Notes under the pieces: model-generated
The model's input: the letters and a program-made list of their open reading frames with translations, nothing else
Told to the model about the DNA's origin: nothing
Databases searched by the model: none
Virus record (IMG/VR): IMGVR_UViG_3300020203_000404
Span: 87,811 to 151,810 of that record
Length of the DNA: 64,000 bases
Reading direction: 5' to 3' (one strand)
Source of the DNA: a virus
Made by a program: the position numbers and the translations under genes
Part shown: positions 9,026 to 18,105 of the stretch, piece by piece
How the letters are laid out: each line of letters starts with the position of its first letter
Numbering within the stretch: the first letter of the stretch is position 1

Positions 9026-9263
9026 AACACTAATAGACGTTGACGGTCAAAGATTTGGTAGACTTGTCGCAAGTAACAAAGTCAAGAAAATTGGACGTGC
9101 TATGTGTCGTCTATGTTACTGTGATTGTGGCAAAAAGACTTGGCAAGCTACAAAAGGATATACCAAGAAGAACTGTGTATCTTGTTGTAAAATCTGTAAT
9201 AGAGCTAAAAGCGGCATGGGGTTTGACGATTTTATGAGTTGGATTCGGAGATTACAAGCATGA
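9018..9263 (+). pseudogene. Internally deleted HNH endonuclease gene
   Basis: An 81-residue reading frame. Its N-terminus is the CDCG-type domain (DGQRFGRLVAS, CYCDCGKKTW). It then jumps directly to the end of an HNH core (GYTKKNCVSCCKICNRAK). The middle, including the first CxxC and the GIDRVDN loop present in its relatives, is missing while the frame is kept. It is still coupled: it overlaps the upstream gene by 8 nt and the downstream ATG by 4 nt. Probably not a nuclease. Confidence 0.7.
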
Positions 9264-10279
9264 ACAAGACTGCTATAATTAGTGGTGTTGGCGGTCAAGA
9301 CGGAATGTACTTGTCGCATTATCTCTTGTCCTTGGGTTATCGAGTTGTAGGTATTCGTCGTCGCACATCGACCCCAAACTTAGTTCGATTACGTACTTTA
9401 ATAGGGTCGCCAAACTTTCATATTGTTGATGGTGACATTACTGACATTTCAAGCCTCCAGGACATCGTGCGTCAATTCCAACCGCACGAGTTCTATCACT
9501 TGGCCGCACAGAGCCATGTTGCGATGTCCTGGAAGTATCCTATCGCCACCTGCGAAATGACCGGCCTCGGTGTTTTGAATTGCCTTGAGGCTTTGAAGCA
9601 AGTGAAGCCAGACTGTCGTTTCTACTTTGCTGGTTCAAGCGAACAGTTCGGCAACCCAATTCACAATGGTAAGGTTGTGAGCTTGGACGAGAACACTCCT
9701 ATGGAGCCTGAGTCGCCATACGCGGCTGCCAAAGTCTTCGGCTACAATATTGCTCATGTGTATCGCCGTTCGTTTGGTATGTACACCGCCTGTGGCATTC
9801 TCTTCAATCACGAGTCTCCGCTTCGTGGAGAGGAGTTCGTCACACGAAAGATCACAAGCAACCTTGCTCGCGTCAAATGGGGCTTGCAGGATTGTGTAGA
9901 ACTCGGCAACATGGACGCTCAACGTGACTGGGGCTTCGCTGGCGATTACGTCAAGGCGATGCACGGCATGTTGCAGCTAGACACCCCAGACGATTTCGTA
10001 ATTGCAACAGGCAGCACGCACTCTGTGCGTAAGTTCTTTGACGCCTGCTGTAACTGGTTTGAACTCGATCCTGAAAAGGTTTATCGAATCAATCCTGCAT
10101 TCAAACGCCCCAAGGATGTTGAAGTATTGTTGGGCGATTCTTCCAAGGCCCGAAAGAAGTTGAACTGGTATCCTGAGTGCGACTTCGATCAGCTAGTAGA
10201 CAAGATGTGTCGTTACGACTACCATCTACAGTCGCCTGAACCCAACTTGTTCAGACGTGCTGACGAATTCCTTTTCTAG
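9260..10279 (+). CDS. gmd: GDP-mannose 4,6-dehydratase
   Basis: A 339-residue extended short-chain dehydrogenase. GVGGQDGMYLSHYLL is the NADP-binding motif typical of Gmd (GxxGQDG), SSEQFGN carries catalytic Ser/Glu and YAAAKVFGYN the Tyr and Lys. ILFNHESPLRGEEFVTRKI is the family's conserved substrate segment. It converts GDP-mannose to GDP-4-keto-6-deoxymannose, the substrate of the fucose synthase upstream. Confidence 0.92.
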   Translation: MNKTAIISGVGGQDGMYLSHYLLSLGYRVVGIRRRTSTPNLVRLRTLIGSPNFHIVDGDITDISSLQDIVRQFQPHEFYHLAAQSHVAMSWKYPIATCEMTGLGVLNCLEALKQVKPDCRFYFAGSSEQFGNPIHNGKVVSLDENTPMEPESPYAAAKVFGYNIAHVYRRSFGMYTACGILFNHESPLRGEEFVTRKITSNLARVKWGLQDCVELGNMDAQRDWGFAGDYVKAMHGMLQLDTPDDFVIATGSTHSVRKFFDACCNWFELDPEKVYRINPAFKRPKDVEVLLGDSSKARKKLNWYPECDFDQLVDKMCRYDYHLQSPEPNLFRRADEFLF

Positions 10280-10287
10280 GAGTAAAT

Positions 10288-10974
10288 ATGAATGAGAATG
10301 AAAAGCCGCACGAGATCACTGAACGTGAGAAGCGTGCATGGCAAGAGGGTTCTAAGACCCGCAAACGTGATCGTCCTGCATTGACAATGCCACAGCGTAT
10401 TGAATTCTTGAAGATGGTTGCACAGCTTTCAAGTAATACAGCATTCGAAAGAAAGCTTGGATTGGGTGCTGCCGATGTTGACTTCTATAAAAAGGAGTTC
10501 AGTGTTGAAAATCAAGATGATGCTAGACGTTTGTATAAACGCCTAGAGATCGACATGATTGAAGGCAACGAAGAGCGTATTATTAGCGAGACAGGCAAAG
10601 CTCGTGACGCTGAGGCTACTGCTAATCTTAGACTGAAAGAGATTGAATTGCGTAAGACGATTGAGAAACGTGAAAAGACCGTTGGCACGCCGAACGGCAA
10701 TGCGATTCGTGCTGAGGATGCCGAACGTCAACAACGTTTCCAGCAAGAGCAAGACGCTCAAATGACAGAAGCTCTTGGCAATGGCGAACCTTGGTTTTTG
10801 CCACTTGAGGGCTCTGAATCCGATAGACGTGGCATGACCGAACGTTTCCGTCGAGACGTTGAGAATTGTGGTTTGCAGTTTTGTGTCAATAAGTATCGGG
10901 CCAGTCCCCTTCAATTGAAAACAGAAGCGGCAAGACTCAAGCTTCGCATCAATTGGGATAGAGTCAAAAGATGA
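10288..10974 (+). CDS. Hypothetical charged, helical protein
   Basis: A 228-residue protein I do not recognise. Residues 85-140 are rich in Glu, Lys and Arg with heptad-like leucines, consistent with a coiled coil. The C-terminus ends INWDRVKR; a similar INWDRVKQ occurs near the N-terminus of the protein at 28956-29351, and such a peptide often precedes helix-turn-helix segments in phage proteins. A small terminase-like or DNA-binding role is possible but unsupported. GGAG lies before the ATG. Confidence 0.6.
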   Translation: MNENEKPHEITEREKRAWQEGSKTRKRDRPALTMPQRIEFLKMVAQLSSNTAFERKLGLGAADVDFYKKEFSVENQDDARRLYKRLEIDMIEGNEERIISETGKARDAEATANLRLKEIELRKTIEKREKTVGTPNGNAIRAEDAERQQRFQQEQDAQMTEALGNGEPWFLPLEGSESDRRGMTERFRRDVENCGLQFCVNKYRASPLQLKTEAARLKLRINWDRVKR

Positions 10975-10984
10975 ACCGCAAACT

Positions 10985-11704
10985 ATGAAATTGACGCATC
11001 AAAGTTTGCAACAACTCTACGACACTATGTCGTTGGATGAAATGGCTATTCATGTAGGCATGTCAAAGTCTACCCTGTATTATCATATGAAAAAGTTGGG
11101 CGTCGCCCGTAGAAGTAAGAGTGACGCTCAACGTAAACACATTGAGACTACTGGTCATCAGAGAACTGGCAGTCATCATACGGGCGAGGCTCGCGAAAAG
11201 ATATCGACGGGCACGAAAGAGTTTTGGGAGTCCGATAGAGGTAAAGATCAGAAGGCTGCGTTATGTAAATTACGTCGCCAAGAATGGGCGGATAGCACAA
11301 GTAAGAAGCGTAGTGCCGTACTGGCACGCCTTCAAGATGCTCACAGGCCGGAGCCAGGCGAGCTTTCGAACTTTGGAAGGAAGTTGTCCACGTTCCTTGC
11401 AAGCAGGGAACGTGTTTCTACAGGAATCCGACTGACGAACGATCACGTCTCTGACATAATATTAGAGGACAGGAAGGTGGTCGTAGAGCTTATCTTCCCG
11501 ATTAGTATCTATGGAGAACAACAACAACATCGACTCGAAGAACGGTACGCACGCCTCACACAGCATTTGAATGCCGCAGGCTATCGCGTTATGATCATCG
11601 AGGACAAGTCCAATTCTGTATCGCAAGCTCGCTGTCAGCGGGTATATGATCAACTCTGTCTCTTTTTTCAAGAGACGCAACAGGCCAAGACAATCATTTC
11701 ATGA
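10985..11704 (+). CDS. HTH-NUMOD3 homing endonuclease, Vsr-like
   Basis: A 239-residue protein in three parts. Residues 1-40 form a helix-turn-helix (LDEMAIHVGMSKSTLYYHMK). Residues 60-75 resemble the NUMOD3 DNA-binding motif (HHTGEAREKIS). The C-terminus has DIILEDRKVVVELIFP and a RYARLTQHLNAAGYRVMII helix-strand, like Vsr or DUF559-type PD-(D/E)xK nucleases. This combination suggests a free-standing homing endonuclease. The stop overlaps the next ATG. Confidence 0.55.
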   Translation: MKLTHQSLQQLYDTMSLDEMAIHVGMSKSTLYYHMKKLGVARRSKSDAQRKHIETTGHQRTGSHHTGEAREKISTGTKEFWESDRGKDQKAALCKLRRQEWADSTSKKRSAVLARLQDAHRPEPGELSNFGRKLSTFLASRERVSTGIRLTNDHVSDIILEDRKVVVELIFPISIYGEQQQHRLEERYARLTQHLNAAGYRVMIIEDKSNSVSQARCQRVYDQLCLFFQETQQAKTIIS

Positions 11705-12408
11705 CTATCACACCCAAGCTACCCCGATACGGCACTAACTGGGAAGACCAACTTCAACCTGCCGACATTGGTGCTCGAAAAGAAGAGAATAGGGAGATGC
11801 GAGTTGTATACTTGCGTGGTCTACAACGTCTCGCTCAAGACGCTGGCATGATTCGCAGTGAATGTAGACTCAACTTCATCACAAAGGACCAGACCGGATC
11901 AGTTGGCATCATGCAGGCTGTGTATACGGTTGAGTTTTCTGATGGTACTTGGTGGGTTGGAGCGGCTGACTGTAACTCGGCGAATACGTCAGAGAAGTAC
12001 ATGAAGTATCCAACGGCGGTGGCCGAGTCTCGTGCGGAAGCTCGTTGTCTTCGCAAGGCCCTGAACATTGGTATCCTGTCGTCGGAAGAGGTTGGCTTTA
12101 CTGATGGCGGTGCGATTGAACAAATTGCGGCCTCATCGAATAAGAAAGTTGATACACAGGTTGTGAAGGCTATTGAAAAGCTTTGTGAGTCTCGTGGCGT
12201 TACGAACGCCGAAGTGCTCGAAGCTATTCTTAGTAAAGGTCGCAATAGCTCTGTCTTTGAGCTTGGCGAATTGACGGTTGACGAAGGTCAGAAAGCCATG
12301 GGATGGCTAAACGAACAGAAACCGAAGGCGGTCAAGTTGACCGCCACCCAAGAACGTGACGCCCGCAAGAAGGAATTGCGAGCACAGACAGATAAGGATA
12401 ATTCATGA
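11701..12408 (+). CDS. Putative single-strand annealing (Rad52/Sak-like) protein
   Basis: A 235-residue protein. The central segment VAESRAEARCLRKALNIG resembles the motif shared by phage Sak/Rad52-type annealing proteins, preceded by a beta-rich stretch with FSDGTWWVGAADC. The C-terminal third is helical and charged. A zinc-ribbon protein follows, overlapping by 4 nt, a frequent neighbour of annealing proteins in phages. Assignment rests on one motif and context. Confidence 0.4.
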   Translation: MTITPKLPRYGTNWEDQLQPADIGARKEENREMRVVYLRGLQRLAQDAGMIRSECRLNFITKDQTGSVGIMQAVYTVEFSDGTWWVGAADCNSANTSEKYMKYPTAVAESRAEARCLRKALNIGILSSEEVGFTDGGAIEQIAASSNKKVDTQVVKAIEKLCESRGVTNAEVLEAILSKGRNSSVFELGELTVDEGQKAMGWLNEQKPKAVKLTATQERDARKKELRAQTDKDNS

Positions 12409-12746
12409 AGATTACATATACAAGCAAGAGTGGTCGTCTCGCCGCAGAGTTTGACGAGAAGTCCCAAAAAGATCTCTTCCGACAGATTTCTACATTTCAA
12501 GAAGTCTTTGAAGAGACGAAGTGTGGCGTCTGCGGTAACGAAGATTTGCGTTTTGTTGTCCGCAACATTAAGGACAACGATTTTTATGAACTCCACTGCT
12601 TGAGCATTCCTTGCAAGTCTCGCTTGGCGTTTGGACAGCACAAGAAGGGTGAAACGCTGTTCCCGAGTCGCAAGGACGACGAAGGTAAGTGGCTACGTAA
12701 CAACGGTTGGATTAAGTGGAACCCTGATACGAAGAAGGAAGAGTGA
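12405..12746 (+). CDS. Small zinc-ribbon protein
   Basis: A 113-residue protein with CGVCGNEDLRFVV near residue 42 and a second pair of Cys (HCLSIPCKS) about 25 residues later, a plausible zinc ribbon. Coupled to both neighbours through 4-nt overlaps. Function unknown; position suggests help with recombination or ssDNA binding. Confidence 0.6.
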   Translation: MKITYTSKSGRLAAEFDEKSQKDLFRQISTFQEVFEETKCGVCGNEDLRFVVRNIKDNDFYELHCLSIPCKSRLAFGQHKKGETLFPSRKDDEGKWLRNNGWIKWNPDTKKEE

Positions 12747-13126
12747 TGAATACATTCCGCCTTACTTTTCAAGAGTATCAAAAGCTTGCCGCCGCTACCG
12801 CAGTTTATCCTTTTGTTGGGGTCAGTCCAAATAGTGTTGGTGGGACCGCACATTGTGAAAACTACATTTATCCTGCTCTTGGATTATGTGGAGAGGCTGG
12901 TGAAGTAGCTGAAAAAATCAAGAAGATTATTCGTGATAAAGATGGTGCAGTATCAATAGAAGATAAGATGGCTATCGCCAAAGAGCTTGGCGACGTTATG
13001 TGGTATCTTGCCGCCCTATGCAAAGAACTTGATCTTGATATGGGTGAAGTCGCTCAATGCAATCTTGACAAGCTTGCTGCTCGTGCATCAAAAGGAACTC
13101 TTGGTGGAAGCGGTGATAGCAGATGA
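12746..13126 (+). CDS. MazG-like nucleotide pyrophosphohydrolase
   Basis: An all-alpha NTP pyrophosphohydrolase of 126 residues. GLCGEAGEVAEKIKK and IAKELGDVMWYLAAL give the ExxE and ExxD metal-binding residues of the MazG/dUTPase-like fold, followed by VAQCNLDKLAAR. It would hydrolyse (d)NTPs or possibly ppGpp. It lies in the run of DNA-precursor genes that ends with NrdJ and ThyX. Confidence 0.85.
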   Translation: MNTFRLTFQEYQKLAAATAVYPFVGVSPNSVGGTAHCENYIYPALGLCGEAGEVAEKIKKIIRDKDGAVSIEDKMAIAKELGDVMWYLAALCKELDLDMGEVAQCNLDKLAARASKGTLGGSGDSR

Positions 13127-13416
13127 GACGCATTGGTGATGGACCTCCTGTAGACAAGAAGATGTTTACGTGCCCGCAATGCTTGCAGACACGTATGACC
13201 CGTCCATTGGATCATACAGTGTCTCGTGATAAACAAGAATTCAAGACGAAAGACGGTTCGTCTATTTTGTTAATGACTGACACTTGCGACGCTTGCGTCG
13301 CAAGGAACTATCGTAGGTATTTTGAACCAACGAGAGCAGACATTCGTAAAGTTCTCAGGGCTATGAATGATGAGGCTCGGGCGTCGCCTGATGTATCGCT
13401 AGAAGAATTGCTGTAG
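13123..13416 (+). CDS. Hypothetical zinc-binding protein
   Basis: A 97-residue protein with two Cys pairs, CPQCLQ near residue 17 and CDACVARN near residue 55, spaced like a zinc ribbon. Basic middle region. Overlaps the upstream gene by 4 nt. No function assigned. Confidence 0.55.
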   Translation: MRRIGDGPPVDKKMFTCPQCLQTRMTRPLDHTVSRDKQEFKTKDGSSILLMTDTCDACVARNYRRYFEPTRADIRKVLRAMNDEARASPDVSLEELL

Positions 13417-13417
13417 C

Positions 13418-14641
13418 ATGGTCAAACACGCAAATTTGTGGTTTGAATCGTGCCCAACCAAGCGTGAACTCACGTCTGGATTAATAAAGAATGTTGACAC
13501 GCTCATCATCGGTGGCGGACTCGCCGGGGTGAGCTTGCTTCATAATCTTGTCAATGGCGGCATGGTCAATACATATCTCGTTGAAGAAAACTCTGTTGGG
13601 TTTCATGGGTCCGGTCGTGGCATGGGACAGCTTATGCTACGCGGTAGCAAGCTCTTTCATGAAATGCCAGATGGTGAAGAGTATCTGAATTTCGTTAGCG
13701 ACAATAACTGTCGTTTCTTGAAAGGGTTACGAGCACTATCCTTTGATCATGACCTTCGTGAAACTGGTGGTCTAAGACTTGCTATGAACGATCAAGAGAT
13801 GGCGTTACTTGAACGTGAATCATGGTTTATTCAACAGGTGCGTAGGATCGACTGTCCAATTCTTTCGAGACGACAGTTAAATTTACTAGTACCAGCTAAA
13901 CATTTCGTAGGTGGTATGTTTATTCCTAATGAAGCTTCGTACAATCCATACAAAGTTGTGAATGGCTTGCGAGATACTGTTGAAAAAAACGGATCTCGTG
14001 TCTTTACTAACACTCAGGTAGAATCTGTACTTGCGAACGATGATGGAAGTTTAACCGTCTTAATTCGTCATCGTGGCACCATTCGAGCCAAACAAGTAGT
14101 GTATTGTCTTGGTGCATACACGAGTAGACTACTACCAGAATTTGCGGATGTGCTTATTCCATTTAGAGAGCAAGTAGTTGCTACCGATTATCTTGAAAAC
14201 GACGCCGCACAGACGCTCCCGGCTATGAGCATTTCATGCAATAATGGTCAGGAGCGATTTCGTCAGTACGCGAGTCGTTTCCTTATGGGAGGCATGCGAC
14301 AGTCTGTGCGAGGCCGACAAGAAGGTCTCGTATACGATGGAGAGATTAGTCCTGCGGTGTATGAAAAACTTCGTGTATTCGCCATCGAATCTTTTCCAGT
14401 CTTAAAACATTCTAAGTTCAGTCATGTCTGGTCAGGTGTTTTCTGTGGCACCAAAGATGATAAGCCATTGATTGGTCCGGTACCAAATCGCCCCAATCAA
14501 TACATGATGACTGGTTTCGGTTGTTATGATTCTAGCAACGCAATTCTCGGCAGTATGTTGATCAAGGATTACATTAAGCACAAGGACTCGGCTGGGCCGG
14601 GCCACCAAATTTTGCATCCAGGACGTTTTTTCCATGTTTGA
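13418..14641 (+). CDS. FAD-dependent amino acid oxidase-like oxidoreductase
   Basis: A 407-residue flavoprotein of the D-amino-acid oxidase superfamily. TLIIGGGLAGVSLLHNL binds the ADP part of FAD, and GGMFIPNEASYNPYKVVNGL matches the segment before the substrate domain. The C-terminus WSGVFCGTKDDKPLIGPVP...MMTGFG is the second flavin-binding region. Such enzymes oxidise amines or amino acids. It is unusual in a phage and lies directly before the ribonucleotide reductase. A role in making a modified base, tRNA or sugar is speculation. Confidence 0.8.
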   Translation: MVKHANLWFESCPTKRELTSGLIKNVDTLIIGGGLAGVSLLHNLVNGGMVNTYLVEENSVGFHGSGRGMGQLMLRGSKLFHEMPDGEEYLNFVSDNNCRFLKGLRALSFDHDLRETGGLRLAMNDQEMALLERESWFIQQVRRIDCPILSRRQLNLLVPAKHFVGGMFIPNEASYNPYKVVNGLRDTVEKNGSRVFTNTQVESVLANDDGSLTVLIRHRGTIRAKQVVYCLGAYTSRLLPEFADVLIPFREQVVATDYLENDAAQTLPAMSISCNNGQERFRQYASRFLMGGMRQSVRGRQEGLVYDGEISPAVYEKLRVFAIESFPVLKHSKFSHVWSGVFCGTKDDKPLIGPVPNRPNQYMMTGFGCYDSSNAILGSMLIKDYIKHKDSAGPGHQILHPGRFFHV

Positions 14642-16595
14642 TATCGCCACACCTTCTTTCACACTCCCCGATTCGTTTGTAGCCAAGTACCGTGGTAAAC
14701 AGCCTCAATGGGGCAGCTTGGGTTATTTTACTTTTAAACGGACTTATGCCCGTGCCATTGAAAACGAAAGTCGTTCAGAGGAATACTGGGAGACGTGTCG
14801 TCGTGTAGTTGAAGGCACGTTCAGCATTCAGCGTAACCATTGCAAGCGTAATCATTTACCTTGGAATGAAGCAAAGGCTCAACGTACCGCTAAGCGTATG
14901 TTCGAGTTGATGTGGACGTTCAAGTTTCTTCCTCCGGGCCGTGGCCTGTGGGCGATGGGCACTAAATACGTTCAAGAGCGTGGTGGTGCGGCCCTCAACA
15001 ACTGTGCCTTCGTTAGCACGAAAGATCTCGCCACCGATCCTATTAAGCCATTCACGTTCATTATGGACATGAGTATGGTTGGTGTCGGTGTTGGCTTTGA
15101 TACGATGGGTGCTGGCAAACTCTTAGTGAAGGGCGTGACAGTCAATCAGGCTGAGCCGTTCGTTGTGCCAGATACTCGCGAAGGCTGGGTCGAAGCATTG
15201 CGACTTATGTTAGAGGCGTACATTCATGGCACGCCAGGACCGTGGTTTGACTTTAGTTTAGTTCGTCCAGAAGGATCGCCCATCAAGGGATTTGGCGGTA
15301 CTGCAAGTGGACCTCAACCATTGATTGAAATGTTGCAGGACATTCGCAAGGTGCTGGACGCAAAGACAGACCAGACGCTATCATCAGAAGATATCGTAGA
15401 CATCGGCAATCTCATTGGCCGTTGTGTTGTCGCGGGCAACGTTCGTCGCTCCGCAGAGATCGTATTCGGCGATCCAACCGACGAGACATTTGCCCTTTTA
15501 AAGCAAGACAAAGAGAAGCTAGCTCACCACAGATGGGCAAGTAACAACTCTATCTTCGCTACCGTAGGTATGGACTACGCTTGGCACGCTCGTCAGACAG
15601 CTACCAACGGCGAGCCGGGATATATGTGGCTTGACAATGCTCGTGCATACGGACGCATGAAGGATCCTGCCGACTGGGCAGATCGTGAAGCCGTTGGTGG
15701 TAACCCGTGCTTAGAGCAGACTCTCCATCAGTACGAACTCTGTACTCTTGTCGAAACGTTCCCGTCGAGACATGAAAGTCTCGACGAGTATGTGGAAACT
15801 CTCAAGATTGCATACCTGTACGCAAAGACCGTCACCCTGATTCCGACTCACTGGGCAGAGACGAACTCTGTGATGGCTAGAAACCGTCGTATCGGTTTGA
15901 GTCAGAGCGGCATCATCAAAGCGTTTGGACGACACGGTCGTCGTGAAGTATTGCGTTGGTGTGACAAGGGTTACGAATTCATCTCTGGGCTTGACATTCA
16001 GTATTCTAATTGGCTTGGTGTACCCAAGTCAATTAAGAAGACTTCCGTCAAGCCCAGTGGGACTATCAGCTTGCTTGCTGGTGAGCCGCCCGGCATTCAT
16101 TACCCGCACTCCGAGTATTACATCAGGCGAATCCGCGTTGGCACGTCTTCGCCTTTAGTTGAAGCTGCCCGCGTAGCTGGCTATAAGATTGAAGCCGCTG
16201 TTGGCCAAGAGGCGAACACGGTCTGTATTGAATTCCCTATCCACGAAGAGTTCTTTGTCCGTTCGAAGGACGACGTGTCGATCTGGGAGCAGGTTGCCAA
16301 TGCAGTTGCGTACCAACGTTACTGGGCTGATAACCAAGTGTCAATCACTGTGACTTTCAAGCCAGAAGAGCAGGAAGATATTCAGCACGTTCTTGAGCTA
16401 TATGAAGACTCGCTCAAAGGCATTTCGTTCTTGCCAATTTCAGAGCATGGCTACGTGCAAGCTCCGTATGAAACTATTACAAAAGAGCAGTATCTTGAAA
16501 TGTCAAAGGACTTGAAGGCCGTTATCTTTGACAATGTTTCAGAGGGTGATGTAGTAGCTCCTAAGTTTTGTGATGGTTCATCTTGTGAAATCTAG
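14634..16595 (+). CDS. nrdJ: Adenosylcobalamin-dependent ribonucleotide reductase (class II)
   Basis: A 653-residue reductase of the monomeric B12-dependent triphosphate type. FLPPGRGLWAMG and LNNCAFVS open the barrel; GGNPCLEQTLHQYELC holds the catalytic Cys and Glu; SVKPSGTISLLAG is the conserved phosphate-binding loop; CDGSSCEI at the end is the redox Cys pair. It makes deoxynucleotides without oxygen or a second subunit, provided the host supplies cobalamin. The start overlaps the flavoprotein gene by 8 nt. Confidence 0.93.
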   Translation: MFDIATPSFTLPDSFVAKYRGKQPQWGSLGYFTFKRTYARAIENESRSEEYWETCRRVVEGTFSIQRNHCKRNHLPWNEAKAQRTAKRMFELMWTFKFLPPGRGLWAMGTKYVQERGGAALNNCAFVSTKDLATDPIKPFTFIMDMSMVGVGVGFDTMGAGKLLVKGVTVNQAEPFVVPDTREGWVEALRLMLEAYIHGTPGPWFDFSLVRPEGSPIKGFGGTASGPQPLIEMLQDIRKVLDAKTDQTLSSEDIVDIGNLIGRCVVAGNVRRSAEIVFGDPTDETFALLKQDKEKLAHHRWASNNSIFATVGMDYAWHARQTATNGEPGYMWLDNARAYGRMKDPADWADREAVGGNPCLEQTLHQYELCTLVETFPSRHESLDEYVETLKIAYLYAKTVTLIPTHWAETNSVMARNRRIGLSQSGIIKAFGRHGRREVLRWCDKGYEFISGLDIQYSNWLGVPKSIKKTSVKPSGTISLLAGEPPGIHYPHSEYYIRRIRVGTSSPLVEAARVAGYKIEAAVGQEANTVCIEFPIHEEFFVRSKDDVSIWEQVANAVAYQRYWADNQVSITVTFKPEEQEDIQHVLELYEDSLKGISFLPISEHGYVQAPYETITKEQYLEMSKDLKAVIFDNVSEGDVVAPKFCDGSSCEI

Positions 16596-16629
16596 TAGAC
16601 ATGAGACTGATCTTGGTCATAATATAGAC

Positions 16630-16902
16630 ATGCAGAACACACAAAAGTACGTTATGATCTTCGCTAGGGACGAGCAGGGTAACGAAATCAAATATCGTTT
16701 CATGCTTTCCATTAGTAAGTCAATTAAGTCAGTCGAAGCGAAGTTTATTAAGGCCGTGATGGACACCGATGGAGTCGATCGTGTTGAGCTTAATGGTCGA
16801 TACACGGCTGAGGTGGTGATCGCTCGTGCCTTTGATGCCGAAGAGGTATTAAAAGTACTCGCATCCAAGCTCGATGAAGTACTCAGCGACATCATTGTAT
16901 GA
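16630..16902 (+). CDS. Hypothetical small protein
   Basis: A 90-residue protein I do not recognise. Beta-alpha pattern with KYVMIFARDEQGNE at the start and a helical, acidic C-terminus (AEEVLKVLASKLDEVL). Sits between the reductase and ThyX and overlaps the ThyX start by 4 nt, so it is probably in the same operon. Confidence 0.6.
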   Translation: MQNTQKYVMIFARDEQGNEIKYRFMLSISKSIKSVEAKFIKAVMDTDGVDRVELNGRYTAEVVIARAFDAEEVLKVLASKLDEVLSDIIV

Positions 16903-17528
16903 CTCAGCACACTAACGTAGTAGAACTGATCGGACATTATGGTGGTGACGAGTCACATGCTCTGTCTGCGTGGACTAGTACAAGCCGCGATCTTACAGAC
17001 GAGAAGCGTGGGCGTATGGGTCGTCTACTTGAATCTCTTGCTAAGGCAGGTCATCACACACCATTTGAAAAAAGTCAATTGCATTTTCTTGTCACTTGTG
17101 ATACCGCAAGTCACATTCATATCATTAAGCATCGCATCGGTGTTAGTGTGAATGCCGAATCTGCTCGTTACAAGGAACTCAAAGAAGACAAATATTATCT
17201 GCCACAAGACTGGTCTCAAGAATCACGAGATGATCTTGAGTGTAACATAAAGAAATGCTATGTGGAATACCACCGTTATGTGCGTGAGCTTGAAAAACAA
17301 GGCATTGACAAAAAACGTGCTAAAGAATCCGCACGCTTCATTCTTCCTTACGCTAATCAGTTGGTGCTTGATGTGAGTTTTAACTTTCGTTCCTTTATGC
17401 ACTTCCAAGGACTGAGAAATAACGAACATGCTCAGCTAGAGATTCGGACAATCGCTCAACAAATGTTGCGTTTAGTTAAAGACACTGGTCAGTTTGACAT
17501 GTCATTGAAGGCATTTGAATATGCTTAA
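16899..17528 (+). CDS. thyX: Flavin-dependent thymidylate synthase
   Basis: A 209-residue ThyX. The signature RHRxxSxNxxSxRY appears as KHRIGVSVNAESARY near residue 80, with one conservative change at the first Arg. FRSFMHFQGLRNNEHAQLEIR near the end is the conserved dUMP/FAD-binding helix. It methylates dUMP with methylene-tetrahydrofolate. Together with NrdJ and MazG it forms the DNA precursor group. A terminator follows 30 bp downstream. Confidence 0.92.
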   Translation: MTQHTNVVELIGHYGGDESHALSAWTSTSRDLTDEKRGRMGRLLESLAKAGHHTPFEKSQLHFLVTCDTASHIHIIKHRIGVSVNAESARYKELKEDKYYLPQDWSQESRDDLECNIKKCYVEYHRYVRELEKQGIDKKRAKESARFILPYANQLVLDVSFNFRSFMHFQGLRNNEHAQLEIRTIAQQMLRLVKDTGQFDMSLKAFEYA

Positions 17529-17557
17529 CTTATTGTCTAATTGACGTTCTTTCAAGA

Positions 17558-17580
17558 CCCGCTAAAAGCGGGCCTTAGTG
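17558..17580 (+). terminator. Rho-independent terminator after thyX
   Basis: CCCGCT, loop AAA, AGCGGG forms a 6-bp GC-rich stem 30 bp after the thyX stop, followed by a short CCTTAG tract. The T-run is weak, so termination may be partial. It separates the metabolic genes from the virion genes. Confidence 0.55.
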
Positions 17581-17631
17581 TATTCATCTAAGGTCGGGTA
17601 TCGTTTTTGTACCTTTTCAAGGAAGTTCAGT

Positions 17632-18078
17632 ATGACCTCAATAGTAGCATCAATCGTAGGCAGTGGAACATTGCCTTTTACTCGTGCAATTCTTCCACCT
17701 TCTCAGCGTGGCACTCAACTTGGTTCCGAGGGTGTTCGCACCGGAATGCAGGTAATGATTGGCAACCCCGAAGACATGACTTCGGTTGATGCCTTTGCCG
17801 TCTCTGGTGTGTCGCTGGCGGGAACTCCTGTGCGAATCTGGGGACCGGGCATTAGCTCGTTACCTAGACAGCGAGAAGTGATGATTAAAAATCAAGGACC
17901 GGGCTCTGTTTACATTGGCCCAAACTCAACTGCTGTCATTGCACCCAGTGGTTTCCAGATCAATCCACCTACGGCGAACAACACGTTCAACGAAGTAAAG
18001 CTTCCATTCTTGTGTAACGTAGACATTTGGGCCAGAGCAGATGGTGCCGGTGCGTCGGTAACTATTATCGCTTACTGA
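17632..18078 (+). CDS. Putative virion surface protein (beta-sandwich)
   Basis: A 148-residue, Gly/Ser/Pro-rich protein without signal peptide. The segment MIKNQGPGSVYIGPNS near residue 85 recurs in the next gene (LVLHNAGPGILYIGLSG), a pattern of small phage capsid- or fibre-decorating domains. AAGGAAG before ATG 17632 sets the start. Context with fibre-like genes supports a virion role; the exact position is unknown. Confidence 0.55.
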   Translation: MTSIVASIVGSGTLPFTRAILPPSQRGTQLGSEGVRTGMQVMIGNPEDMTSVDAFAVSGVSLAGTPVRIWGPGISSLPRQREVMIKNQGPGSVYIGPNSTAVIAPSGFQINPPTANNTFNEVKLPFLCNVDIWARADGAGASVTIIAY

Positions 18079-18105
18079 TGACACAATCCCTTTAAAGGGG
18101 AGCCC

